From an uncultured Oscillibacter sp. (lineage in GTDB: Bacteria; Bacillota; Clostridia; Oscillospirales; Oscillospiraceae): 15,546 nucleotides of DNA. Both the position numbers and the translations under genes were made by a program. Location: positions 1 to 15,546 of the forward strand of contig CAJUOD010000068.1 of assembly GCA_910587875.1 (NCBI GenBank), written 5' to 3'. Positions 1 through 8,226 of the stretch are shown here, in pieces. How positions within the stretch are numbered: the stretch's first letter is position 1; every line of letters starts with the position of its first letter. The notes under the pieces were generated by a model, which saw only the letters and a list, made by a program, of their open reading frames with translations, was not told the origin of the DNA and made no database searches.

Positions 1-849
1 CAGGCGGAGCTGGACCAGCACCGCATCGTCATCGTCACGGGCTTCCAGGGCGTGGACCGGAACGGGGATGTGACCACCCTGGGCCGGGGCGGGTCCGACA
101 CCAGCGCCGTGGCCCTGGCGGCGGCCTTCCGGGCCAATCTCTGCCAGATCTACACGGACGTGGACGGCGTGTACACGGCGGATCCCCGCATCGTCCCCAC
201 GGCCCGGAAGATGGATGAGATCACCTACGACGAGATGCTGGAGCTGGCGTCTCAGGGGGCCCAGGTGCTCCACAACCGCAGCGTGGAGCTGGCCAAGAAG
301 TTCAGAGTGAATTTGGAAGTGCTTTCCAGCCTGGAGCGGAAGCCCGGCACGAAAGTCAAGGAGGTTACGAAAGTGGAAAAGACCAACATCGCCGGGGTTG
401 CCAAGGATACCAGCATCGCCCGGGTGGCCCTGGTGGGCCTGCAGCACAACCCCGGCGTCGCCTTCCAGGTCTTCGACCTGCTGAGCAAGCACAACATCAA
501 TGTGGACGTGATTCTCCAGTCCATCGGACGGGAGGACACCAAGGATATCACCTTCACCATCCACCGGAAGGACCAGCAGGAGGTGGAGGCCATCCTGAAC
601 GAGCACAAAGAAGCCCTGCGCTTCGACCACATTGAGGCCGACGACCAAATCGGAAAGGTCTCCATCGTGGGCGTGGGCCTGATGAGCAACTGCGGCGTGG
701 CCGCCAAAATGTTCGAGGCCCTCTATGAGGCGGGCATCAATATCCAGATGATCAACACCTCGGAGATTCGGGTCTCCGTCCTCCTGGACGAGTCCGACGT
801 GAACCGGGCGGTCCGGGCCATTCACGACAAGTTCTTCGACGAGCTGTAA
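1..849 (+). CDS. lysC: Aspartate kinase, C-terminal part (5' end outside the window)
   Basis: This is the 3' portion of aspartokinase, the cytosolic enzyme that phosphorylates L-aspartate as the first step toward lysine, threonine, methionine and diaminopimelate. The frame is open from base 1, so the gene starts upstream; 282 residues are visible out of the roughly 400 usual for the family. The end of the amino-acid kinase domain is clear: GRGGSD at visible residues 28-33, then a TDVDGVYTADPR segment at 52-63, which is nucleotide/substrate-binding sequence typical of aspartokinases. Two tandem ACT domains follow (about 125-200 and 205-280), the second containing MSNCGVAAKMFEAL, so the enzyme is probably feedback-inhibited by an amino acid. 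Which one (lysine, threonine or both) cannot be read from this fragment. A GC-rich hairpin follows the stop codon. The family call is very secure. Confidence 0.97.
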   Translation, partial: QAELDQHRIVIVTGFQGVDRNGDVTTLGRGGSDTSAVALAAAFRANLCQIYTDVDGVYTADPRIVPTARKMDEITYDEMLELASQGAQVLHNRSVELAKKFRVNLEVLSSLERKPGTKVKEVTKVEKTNIAGVAKDTSIARVALVGLQHNPGVAFQVFDLLSKHNINVDVILQSIGREDTKDITFTIHRKDQQEVEAILNEHKEALRFDHIEADDQIGKVSIVGVGLMSNCGVAAKMFEALYEAGINIQMINTSEIRVSVLLDESDVNRAVRAIHDKFFDEL

Positions 850-857
850 ATTCCGCG

Positions 858-889
858 TCCGGCGGGGGGACTGGGGTCCCCTCGCCGGA
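858..889 (+). terminator. GC-rich hairpin after lysC, possible terminator or attenuator
   Basis: A 14-bp stem (858-871 with 876-889, one G-T wobble) closes a TGGG loop nine bases after the lysC stop codon. The tract that follows (GGCTGTTTCTG) has only three consecutive Ts, so it is a weak intrinsic terminator at best. It may reduce read-through into the ACT/UPF0210 pair or protect the upstream mRNA end. Confidence 0.55.
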
Positions 890-920
890 GGCTGTTTCTG
901 AAAATAAAGGAGGAGCATCC

Positions 921-1190
921 ATGAACGCCATCGTCACCGTACTGGGACAGGACCGGGTGGGCATCATCGCCGCGGTCTGCAACCGCCTGGCAAACTACAA
1001 TGTCAACATCCTGGACATCTCCCAGACCATCCTCCAGGGGGCCTTCACCATGGTCATGGCCGTGGACGTGAGCAAGTCCACCGCCAGCTTCGGCGAGCTG
1101 AAAGAGGGCCTGAACGGCCTTGGGGCGGAGATGGGCCTCTCCATCCGCATCCAGCGGGAGGAGATCTTCAACGCCATGCACAGCATTTAA
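921..1190 (+). CDS. ACT domain-containing protein (UPF0237 family)
   Basis: This is a stand-alone 89-residue ACT-domain protein. It opens with the first beta strand MNAIVTVLGQDRVGIIAAV, where the DRVGI turn is the usual ligand-binding loop. A helix (NRLANYNVNILDISQ) and further strand/helix elements complete a single beta-alpha-beta-beta-alpha-beta fold across the whole protein. It matches the length and start of the UPF0237 family, whose members are small ACT proteins distantly related to GcvR and thought to bind amino acids. No catalytic domain is attached, so a regulatory or ligand-sensing role is inferred. The ATG is well set, with AAAGGAGG at 906-913 and a seven-base spacer. It lies 12 bases before the UPF0210 gene, and the two families are commonly found side by side in Firmicutes, which suggests partner proteins. 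Confidence 0.93.
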   Translation: MNAIVTVLGQDRVGIIAAVCNRLANYNVNILDISQTILQGAFTMVMAVDVSKSTASFGELKEGLNGLGAEMGLSIRIQREEIFNAMHSI

Positions 1191-1202
1191 GGAGGGGCCC
1201 GC

Positions 1203-2561
1203 ATGCTGAATCAGAAGGAAATTCTCTCCACCATCGAGATGATCGACCAGCAGCACCTGGACATCCGCACCATCACCATGGGGATCTCCCTCCTCTCCTG
1301 CTGCGACCCGGACCCCAAGCGGGCCTGCGAGAAGGTCTATGAGAAGATCTGCCGCTGCGCCGAGAACCTGGTCAAAACCGGGCAGGACATCGAGGACGAG
1401 TTCGGCATCCCCATTGTGAACAAGCGCATCTCCGTCACTCCCATGGCCCTGGTGGCCGGGGCCAGCGAGACGGAGGACTACGTGCCCTTCGCCCTGGCCC
1501 TGGACCGGGCGGCGAAGAGCTGCGGCGTGAACTTCATCGGCGGCTACTCCGCCCTGGTGCAGAAGGGGATGACCCGCGCCGACGAGCGCCTCATCCGCTC
1601 CATCCCCGAGGCCCTGGCCCGGACGGAGCTGGTCTGCTCCTCCGTCAACGTGGGCTCCACCCGGGCGGGTATCAACATGGACGCCGTCAGCCTCATGGGC
1701 CGCACCGTCCGGGAGACCGCGGACCGCACGGCGGACCGGGACGGCCTGGGCTGCGCGAAGCTGGTGGTGTTCTGCAACGCCGTGGAGGACAACCCCTTCA
1801 TGGCCGGGGCCTTCCACGGCCCGGGGGAGGCGGAGAAGGTCATCAACGTGGGGGTCTCCGGCCCCGGCGTGGTGTACCACGCCCTCCAGGCCGTGAAGGG
1901 CCAGCCTCTGGACGTGGTGGCGGAGACTATCAAGAAGACCGCCTTCCGGGTGACCCGCATGGGCCAGCTGGTGGCCCAGGAGGCCAGCCGGCGGCTGGAT
2001 ACGCCCTTCGGCATCGTGGATCTGAGCCTGGCCCCCACCCCCGCCGTCGGGGACAGCGTGGCCCGCATCCTGGAGGAGCTGGGGGTGGCCGTCTGCGGCA
2101 CCCACGGCACCACGGCGGCTTTGGCCATGCTGAACGACGCGGTGAAAAAGGGAGGCGTCATGGCCTCCTCCAGCGTGGGGGGCCTCTCCGGGGCCTTCAT
2201 CCCCGTCAGCGAGGACGAGGGCATGATCGCCGCCGCCCGGGCCGGGACCCTCGGCATCGACAAGCTGGAGGCCATGACCTGCGTCTGCTCCGTGGGCCTG
2301 GACATGATCGCCATCCCAGGGGACACCCCGGCGGAGACCATCGCGGCCATCATCGCGGACGAGGCGGCTATCGGAATGGTGAACAACAAAACCACGGCGG
2401 TCCGCATCCTCCCCGCCCCGGGGAAGGACGTGGGGGGCACCATCGAGATGGGCGGGCTGCTTGGCAGCGCCCCGGTGATGCCCGTCCACCGGGAGTCCTC
2501 CGCCGCTTTTATCAGCCGGGGAGGGCGGATTCCCGCGCCGCTGCACAGCCTGAGGAACTGA
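1203..2561 (+). CDS. UPF0210 / DUF711 (PFL-like) family protein
   Basis: This 452-residue protein has the normal full length of the UPF0210 (DUF711) family, often labelled 'PFL family protein' because of a structural resemblance to pyruvate formate-lyase. Recognisable family segments are the start (IEMIDQQHLDIRTITMGISL, residues about 11-30), a central VNVGSTRAGINMDAV stretch, NVGVSGPGVV, LAPTPAVGDSVARILEELG, and a C-terminal GGLLGSAPVMPV. No glycyl-radical consensus or activase is evident, and no reaction is established for the family. It follows the ACT-domain gene by 12 bases, with GGAGGGG just before its ATG, so the two are almost certainly co-transcribed. The likely role, by inference only, is an enzyme whose activity or expression is tuned by the ACT partner. 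The stop codon is followed 15 bases later by a perfect hairpin terminator. Confidence 0.93.
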   Translation: MLNQKEILSTIEMIDQQHLDIRTITMGISLLSCCDPDPKRACEKVYEKICRCAENLVKTGQDIEDEFGIPIVNKRISVTPMALVAGASETEDYVPFALALDRAAKSCGVNFIGGYSALVQKGMTRADERLIRSIPEALARTELVCSSVNVGSTRAGINMDAVSLMGRTVRETADRTADRDGLGCAKLVVFCNAVEDNPFMAGAFHGPGEAEKVINVGVSGPGVVYHALQAVKGQPLDVVAETIKKTAFRVTRMGQLVAQEASRRLDTPFGIVDLSLAPTPAVGDSVARILEELGVAVCGTHGTTAALAMLNDAVKKGGVMASSSVGGLSGAFIPVSEDEGMIAAARAGTLGIDKLEAMTCVCSVGLDMIAIPGDTPAETIAAIIADEAAIGMVNNKTTAVRILPAPGKDVGGTIEMGGLLGSAPVMPVHRESSAAFISRGGRIPAPLHSLRN

Positions 2562-2576
2562 AAAAGGGAACGAGAA

Positions 2577-2600
2577 AGGACCGCCCGTCAGGGCGGTCCT
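2577..2600. terminator. Bidirectional terminator hairpin between UPF0210 gene and RHH gene
   Basis: This is a perfect 10-bp inverted repeat (AGGACCGCCC, GTCA loop, GGGCGGTCCT), extendable by one A-T pair. It serves the plus-strand UPF0210 gene and the minus-strand RHH gene, whose TAA stop (2600-2602) overlaps the right arm. The plus-strand tail is T-poor; on the minus strand a run of five Ts (2562-2566 on the plus strand as A) follows about ten bases past the stem. Confidence 0.75.
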
Positions 2601-2767
2601 TAGTCTTCCTTCAGGCAGCTTTCGATCATGGAGATGACCACGTTGTTGAAGCTGGTTTTGTTTTCAGCGGCGATTTGTTCTATGCGTTCGGCGAGGGAAC
2701 GCTTTATATACAGCGTCTTGTAAACCGCCGGTTCTTTCTTTTGAGTGGATTTAATTTCAAAATTCAT
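2600..2767 (-). CDS. Small ribbon-helix-helix (CopG/Arc-like) DNA-binding protein
   Basis: This 55-residue protein is encoded on the minus strand. The layout fits a ribbon-helix-helix DNA-binding protein: a short beta strand (YKTLYIKRS, about residues 16-24), a first helix (LAERIEQIAAENK, 25-37), a turn with Thr-Ser, then a second helix (FNNVVISMIESCLKED, 40-55). The basic N-terminus (STQKKEP) would lie near DNA. RHH proteins bind inverted repeats as dimers, often repressing their own promoters or acting as antitoxins. GGAGGTG precedes the ATG with a six-base spacer, which fixes the start. It is divergent from the 93-residue protein at 2891, and the spacer between them carries inverted TCTGG/CCAGA sites that could be its operator. 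Codon use is less GC-rich than in neighbouring genes, which suggests later acquisition. The fold is likely; the role is inferred. Confidence 0.8.
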   Translation of the reverse strand: MNFEIKSTQKKEPAVYKTLYIKRSLAERIEQIAAENKTSFNNVVISMIESCLKED

Positions 2768-2800
2768 TCCCTCACCTCCGCCCTGTTTATAGTACTAGCT

Positions 2801-2852
2801 TACCAGAAAATTTATGATAATAATAAATGAGAAATTTCTGGTATATTCCAGA
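2801..2852. promoter_or_regulatory. Inverted-repeat cluster, candidate RHH operator
   Basis: TACCAGAAA (2801-2809) and its exact complement TTTCTGGTA (2835-2843) form a 9-bp inverted repeat around an AT-rich core that itself contains ATTTAT/ATAAAT (2810-2815, 2823-2828). A third half-site, CCAGA at 2848-2852, pairs with TCTGG at 2837-2841. The sites lie next to the -10-like TACTAT (2789-2794, minus strand) and in the -35/-10 region of the plus-strand promoter, as expected for an autoregulatory operator. Confidence 0.5.
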
Positions 2853-2858
2853 GACGTG

Positions 2859-2867
2859 TGCTATGAT
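2859..2867 (+). promoter_or_regulatory. Extended -10 promoter for the 93-residue protein gene
   Basis: TGCTATGAT is an extended -10 element (TGn plus TATGAT at 2862-2867). No good -35 lies 17 bases upstream (TGGTAT); the candidate operator half-sites occupy that position. The start codon is 24 bases downstream. Confidence 0.55.
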
Positions 2868-2890
2868 GAGAGGGAGAAGGAGTGATAGAA

Positions 2891-3172
2891 ATGCGACTCA
2901 ATCAGGATACGCTGGAAAGCATGGCCTGGGAGGATTACCGCGCCCTTGAAAACCGCATGTGTGCTTGGGCTTTGGCGGCGGAGGCGGAGCTGCAAAGCGA
3001 GGAGAAACCCCGCCAAATCGTTATAGACCTTCTGTTTTGGGCGAACGGAGAATTCCGCCGCCGCCGCCGCTACATGGAGCAGGAGGAGCCGGAAACGGAG
3101 CGGCATGCCAGGGAGGTTTTGCGGACGCTGTCGGAAAAAGCGCTGGACATGAAAGAAACGCGGGAGCAGTGA
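2891..3172 (+). CDS. Hypothetical 93-residue protein, divergent from RHH gene
   Basis: I do not recognise this protein. It is 93 residues long, highly charged, and looks entirely helical: no signal peptide, no membrane segment and no metal-binding cysteine cluster. The only hydrophobic patch is IVIDLLFWA (about 43-51), followed by five arginines in a row (56-60), an acidic stretch (EQEEPETE) and a charged C-terminal helix. The ATG at 2891 is preferred because AAGGAG (2877-2882) sits eight bases before it; a GTG at 2882 overlaps that ribosome binding site. It is divergent from the small RHH protein, and its last codons form the left arm of a bidirectional terminator shared with queH. Its composition and pairing are compatible with a toxin/antitoxin-like or regulator/target pair, but nothing in the sequence proves that. 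The gene is likely real because of its promoter, RBS and terminator. Confidence 0.72.
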   Translation: MRLNQDTLESMAWEDYRALENRMCAWALAAEAELQSEEKPRQIVIDLLFWANGEFRRRRRYMEQEEPETERHAREVLRTLSEKALDMKETREQ

Positions 3173-3185
3173 CGCTCCCGCGTTT
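3156..3185. terminator. Bidirectional terminator between the 93-residue protein gene and queH
   Basis: This is a perfect 12-bp stem (3156-3167 with 3174-3185) with a six-base loop and a TTTT tract at 3183-3186 on the plus strand. As/Ts flank both sides, so it should work in both directions. The plus-strand gene's TGA lies inside the loop, and queH's stop begins at the next base. Confidence 0.88.
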
Positions 3186-3752
3186 TCACGTTTCCGAAAA
3201 TTTCAGCCTGTCCCGGTCAATCTGTTTTTGATACCGGTCCTGCTCCGAGAACACGCAGCCGCAGTACTTCTGCATGTAGAACCCCAGCTCCCGGGCCCGC
3301 TGGTTTCCCGCCCGGAAATTGGACCGGAAGTCCCGGTATAAAAATTCCACGCCGTACGCCGCCGCGTACTTCTCCGCCGCCCGGACGATGCCCTCGTGGT
3401 CCTGGTAAAGGCTGGCAAGCAAGGTGGTGGTGAAGGCGGAAAAGCCGTGCTCGGCGGCATATTTCGCCGTTCCCTCGATGCGGTGCTCATAGCAGTAGGC
3501 GCAGCGGTGGTCGATATCCCCCGCCACATGGCGGCAGAACTCCTTTAAGCCGTAGTCCTCCCGTACCCGCACCTCCATGCCGATGGCGGGGGCGTACTCC
3601 AGCAGGCAGTCCCGCCGGGCCTGGTACTCCTTCCAGGGGTGGATGTTGGGGTTGTACCAGAAGGCCACGGGCTCGACGCCCTCGGAGCGGAGGGGGTCGA
3701 TGCAGCTCAAAGAGCAGGGGGCGCAGCAGCAGTGGAGGAGTACGGTATTCAT
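3186..3752 (-). CDS. queH: Epoxyqueuosine reductase QueH
   Basis: This 188-residue protein matches the QueH (formerly DUF208) family. Such enzymes carry out the last step of queuosine synthesis, reducing epoxyqueuosine to queuosine in tRNA, and are not homologous to the cobalamin-dependent QueG. The diagnostic cysteines are present: HCCCAPC at residues 7-13, HRCAYCYEHR with Cys84 and Cys87, and KYCGC with Cys164 and Cys166. Family members use such cysteines to hold an iron-sulfur cluster and an extra metal. Other conserved pieces are FWYNPNIHP (31-39) and TTTLLASLYQ (108-117). Length is normal. The ATG at 3752 has GAGG seven bases upstream; an ATG two codons earlier is also possible. The same frame stays open far upstream, but that extension runs through the promoter and antisense to the next gene, so it is not coding. 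No other queuosine gene is nearby. Confidence 0.94.
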   Translation of the reverse strand: MNTVLLHCCCAPCSLSCIDPLRSEGVEPVAFWYNPNIHPWKEYQARRDCLLEYAPAIGMEVRVREDYGLKEFCRHVAGDIDHRCAYCYEHRIEGTAKYAAEHGFSAFTTTLLASLYQDHEGIVRAAEKYAAAYGVEFLYRDFRSNFRAGNQRARELGFYMQKYCGCVFSEQDRYQKQIDRDRLKFSET

Positions 3753-3784
3753 GGTCATGCCTCGCTTCCGTCGTGAATAAGATG

Positions 3785-3813
3785 AGTATAGCACGTCCCG
3801 GAGGAATCCGCAA
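3785..3813 (-). promoter_or_regulatory. Sigma-A promoter for queH
   Basis: On the minus strand TTGCGG (3808-3813) is followed after 17 bases by TATACT (3785-3790), which is preceded by TGC as an extended -10. It lies about 33 bases upstream of the queH ATG. Confidence 0.75.
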
Positions 3814-3871
3814 GCCCGGTCGGACATGCCATTTTTAACGGGTTCTTTACAGTTTTGAAAGGGATTTCCGA

Positions 3872-3900
3872 TTGAAAAATCCGTCGAAAGCGTGTATGAT
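3872..3900 (+). promoter_or_regulatory. Sigma-A promoter for the activase operon
   Basis: TTGAAA (3872-3877), a 17-base spacer and TATGAT (3895-3900) make a good housekeeping promoter, about 75 bases before the TTG start at 3975. The leader between them can fold: AACGAT at 3904-3909 pairs with ATCGTT at 3948-3953, continued by TACC with GGTA. Confidence 0.75.
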
Positions 3901-3958
3901 ACCAACGATATGATACCTTGCGGTTCCTGCCGGAAAGGCGGCGGGTAATCGTTTACGC

Positions 3959-3977
3959 AAAGGAGGAGCGCGGCTTG
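3959..3977 (+). promoter_or_regulatory. Ribosome binding site that fixes a TTG start
   Basis: AAAGGAGG, an eight-base spacer and TTG. The alternative in-frame TTG at 3918 has no ribosome binding site, and the protein's conserved KIGLDVGSTT begins right after this TTG, so translation should start here. Confidence 0.8.
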
Positions 3978-6884
3978 AAGATCGGCCTTGACGTGGGGTC
4001 CACCACCATCAAATGCGTGGTGCTGGACGGGGCGGACAACATCGTATACAGCACCTACGAGCGGCACTTCAGCCACATTCTGGAGAAATCCGAGGAGCTG
4101 CTCCGCCGGGTGGCCGGGCAGTATGTCCCCGCCGGAAGGGCCCAGCTGGCCATCTCCGGCTCCGCCGGAATGGGCATGGCGGAGAGCGTGGGCGTGCCCT
4201 TTGTTCAGGAGGTCTTCGCCACCCGGGTGGCCGCGGGCAGGCTGGCCCCGGGCACCGACGTGGTCATTGAGCTGGGGGGCGAGGACGCCAAAATCCTCTT
4301 CCTCACCGGCGGCATGGAGGTCCGGATGAACGGCTCCTGCGCCGGGGGCACCGGGGCCTTCATCGACCAGATGGCGACCCTTCTGAAAATGACCGCCGAC
4401 GAGATGGACGAGGCCGCCCAGACGGCGGAAAAGACCTATACCATCGCCTCCCGCTGCGGCGTCTTCGCCAAGAGCGACGTCCAGCCCCTCATCAACCAGG
4501 GGGCGAAAGCCACGGACATCGCCGCCAGCATCTATCAGGCGGTGGTGAACCAGACCATCGCGGGCCTGGCCCAGGGGCGGCCCATCAAGGGGAACGTCCT
4601 GTATCTGGGCGGGCCGCTGACCTTCTCCAAATGCCTCCGGGAGAGCTTCGACAAGACCCTGGGGGTGACCGGGACCTGCCCGGAGAACAGCCTCCTCTTC
4701 GTGGCCCTGGGAGCGGCGTTCTACGCCGACCAGAGCTTCGACCTGGAGGACGTGGCGAACCGCCTCCGGGAGCGGGGGGCCTCGGAGACCTACCGGAGCC
4801 AGCCGCCGCTGTTCCAGAATCAGGAGGAATACGAGGCCTTCCAGGCCCGCCACGCCAGGGCCAGGGTGGACCGGGCCCCCTTCGGCCCGGACTACGCCGC
4901 CCCGGTCCACATCGGTATCGACTCCGGGTCCACCACCGTCAAGGTGGCGGTCATCGACCAGGAGGCCCGGCTGCTGTTCACGGACTACCGGCCCAACCTG
5001 GGCAACCCCGTGCCGTTGATCCGGGGCGTCTTGCAGCAGCTCTATGACGAGCACCCGGCCCTTCACGTGGCCTCCGTCACCACCACCGGCTACGGAGAGG
5101 ACCTGGCGAAAAACGCCTTCCACGCGGACTACGGCGTGGTGGAGACCGTGGCCCACTTCACCGCCGCGAGGCACTTCCTGCCCAATGTGGATTTCATCAT
5201 CGACATCGGCGGGCAGGATATGAAATGCTTCAAAATCGAGGACGGGGCCATCAGCAACATCTTTTTGAACGAGGCCTGTTCCTCCGGCTGCGGCAGCTTC
5301 CTCCAGACCTTTGCCCAGGCCCTGGGCCACGACGTGAAGGACTTCGCCCGGCTGGGCCTCTTCGCGGATCGGCCCGTGGACCTGGGGAGCCGCTGCACCG
5401 TTTTCATGAACTCCAGCGTGAAGCAGGCCCAGAAGGACGGGGCCAGCGTGGAGAATATCTCGGCGGGCCTGTCCATCAGCGTGGTCAAAAACGCCATCTA
5501 CAAGGTCATCCGGGCCGCCAGCCCCGAGGAGCTGGGCCGGAACGTGGTGGTCCAGGGGGGCACCTTTTATAATGAGGCCGTCCTCCGGGCCTTTGAGAAG
5601 GAGATGGGGGTGGAGGTCATCCGCCCGGACATCGCCGGGCTCATGGGGGCCTTCGGCGCGGCCCTTTACGGAAGGAGCAAGGCCGCCCCGGGCCAGACCA
5701 GCGCCCTGCTGGGCCGGGAGGCTTTGGCGAATTTCTCCCAGGAGACGGAGAGCCGGGTCTGCGGCCTCTGCGGCAACAACTGCCAGCTGACGGTGAACAC
5801 CTTCGCGGGAGGGGAGACCTTCATCAGCGGGAACCGCTGCGACCGCCCCGTCACCGGCAAGGCCGACAGCGGGGAGCGGAACCTCTACGCCTACAAGCGG
5901 AAGCTGATTTTGAGCTACAAGCCCGTCCCCGGAAAGCGGGGGAAGATCGGGATCCCCCTGTGCCTCAATATGTGGGAGCTGCTGCCCTTCTGGCACACCT
6001 TTTTCACCAAGCTGGGCTTTGCCGTGTACCACAGTCCCCTGTCCAGCCGAGACCTGTACCTGAAGGGCCAGGCCACCATCCCCAGCGACACCGCATGTTT
6101 CCCGGCAAAGCTGGCCCACGGGCACATCCAATTCCTCTCCCGGCTGGGGCTGGACGCCATCTTCTACCCCTGCATGACCTACAACCTGGACGAGGGCCTG
6201 GGGGACAACCATTACAACTGCCCCGTGGTGGCTTACTACCCGGAGGTCATCGCCGGGAACTGCCCCGAGATTAAAAATACCAAGTTCATTTACGACTACG
6301 TGGGCCTCCACCGGCCCAAGGACTTCACCCGGAAAATCACCGACATCCTCCGGCGGCACTTCCCGGATATCTCCAAGTCCGAGGTCCGGGAGGCCGGGGA
6401 CGCGGCCTACGCCGAGTATGCCCACCACATGGCCCAGGTCCGCAAGGAGGGGGCCCGCATCATGGCCCAGGCCCGGGCCGAGGGGCGGCGCATCGTCGTC
6501 CTGGCGGGGCGGCCCTACCACGTGGACCCGGAGGTCAACCACGGCATCGACACCCTGATTACCCGCTTTGGCGCGGCGGTGGTGACGGAGGACTCCGTCT
6601 CCGGCCTGGTGGACAAATTCCCCACCACCGTGCTGAACCAGTGGACCTACCACTCCCGGCTCTACGCCGCCGCCCGGTACTGCGTGGAGCACCGGGACTG
6701 CGACCTGGTGCAGCTGGTCAGCTTCGGCTGCGGCGTGGACGCCATCACCACCGACGAGACCCAGGCCATCTTACAGGCCGGGGGCAAGCTGTACACGGAG
6801 CTGAAAATCGACGAGATCACCAACCTGGGCGCGGTGCGCATCCGGTTACGGAGCCTCTTTGCCGCCCTGGACGAACAGGAGTGA
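3975..6884 (+). CDS. 2-hydroxyacyl-CoA dehydratase activase family protein, double BcrAD/BadFG ATPase domains plus DUF2229
   Basis: This is a cytosolic ASKHA-fold ATPase of the activator family for 2-hydroxyacyl-CoA dehydratases and benzoyl-CoA reductases, which use ATP hydrolysis to fire a low-potential electron into a partner. Two ATPase modules are visible. The first runs about 1-255 (GLDVGSTTIK at 4-13, IELGGEDAK at 98-106, NGSCAGGTGAF with Cys122, SRCGVF with Cys161). The second runs about 311-565 (GIDSGSTTVK at 314-323, IDIGGQDMK, NEACSSGCGSF with Cys435 and Cys439, SRCTVF with Cys474). In this family the first-module cysteines hold a 4Fe-4S cluster between two subunits. Next come a Cys4-type patch (Cys596, 599, 603, 622), a DUF2229-like segment (about 655-760) and a dehydratase-like tail. 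TTG is the start because AAAGGAGG at 3959-3966 sits eight bases upstream; 969 residues result. Relatives are often about 1400 residues, with the next gene fused on. The substrate is unknown. Confidence 0.93.
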   Translation: MKIGLDVGSTTIKCVVLDGADNIVYSTYERHFSHILEKSEELLRRVAGQYVPAGRAQLAISGSAGMGMAESVGVPFVQEVFATRVAAGRLAPGTDVVIELGGEDAKILFLTGGMEVRMNGSCAGGTGAFIDQMATLLKMTADEMDEAAQTAEKTYTIASRCGVFAKSDVQPLINQGAKATDIAASIYQAVVNQTIAGLAQGRPIKGNVLYLGGPLTFSKCLRESFDKTLGVTGTCPENSLLFVALGAAFYADQSFDLEDVANRLRERGASETYRSQPPLFQNQEEYEAFQARHARARVDRAPFGPDYAAPVHIGIDSGSTTVKVAVIDQEARLLFTDYRPNLGNPVPLIRGVLQQLYDEHPALHVASVTTTGYGEDLAKNAFHADYGVVETVAHFTAARHFLPNVDFIIDIGGQDMKCFKIEDGAISNIFLNEACSSGCGSFLQTFAQALGHDVKDFARLGLFADRPVDLGSRCTVFMNSSVKQAQKDGASVENISAGLSISVVKNAIYKVIRAASPEELGRNVVVQGGTFYNEAVLRAFEKEMGVEVIRPDIAGLMGAFGAALYGRSKAAPGQTSALLGREALANFSQETESRVCGLCGNNCQLTVNTFAGGETFISGNRCDRPVTGKADSGERNLYAYKRKLILSYKPVPGKRGKIGIPLCLNMWELLPFWHTFFTKLGFAVYHSPLSSRDLYLKGQATIPSDTACFPAKLAHGHIQFLSRLGLDAIFYPCMTYNLDEGLGDNHYNCPVVAYYPEVIAGNCPEIKNTKFIYDYVGLHRPKDFTRKITDILRRHFPDISKSEVREAGDAAYAEYAHHMAQVRKEGARIMAQARAEGRRIVVLAGRPYHVDPEVNHGIDTLITRFGAAVVTEDSVSGLVDKFPTTVLNQWTYHSRLYAAARYCVEHRDCDLVQLVSFGCGVDAITTDETQAILQAGGKLYTELKIDEITNLGAVRIRLRSLFAALDEQE

Positions 6885-6888
6885 GCCT

Positions 6889-8222
<1,334 letters not shown>

Positions 8223-8226
<4 letters not shown>

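Noticed and set aside
822..2546. Long antisense open frame of 574 codons opposite the ACT and UPF0210 genes
   Set aside because: Low-complexity Gly/His/Asp/Val-rich translation, no RBS, and full overlap with two well-recognised genes; a GC-skew artefact.
2600..3172. Calling the RHH and 93-residue genes a toxin-antitoxin system
   Set aside because: They are divergent, not co-directional, and the larger protein shows no toxin motif, so only a regulator/unknown pair can be supported.
3753..6692. The queH reading frame stays open for nearly 1000 codons upstream on the minus strand, suggesting a giant fusion protein
   Set aside because: The extension runs antisense to the activase gene and through both divergent promoters, has the repetitive G/V/H/P/D-rich composition of an antisense frame in GC-rich DNA, and QueH has its own RBS and promoter.
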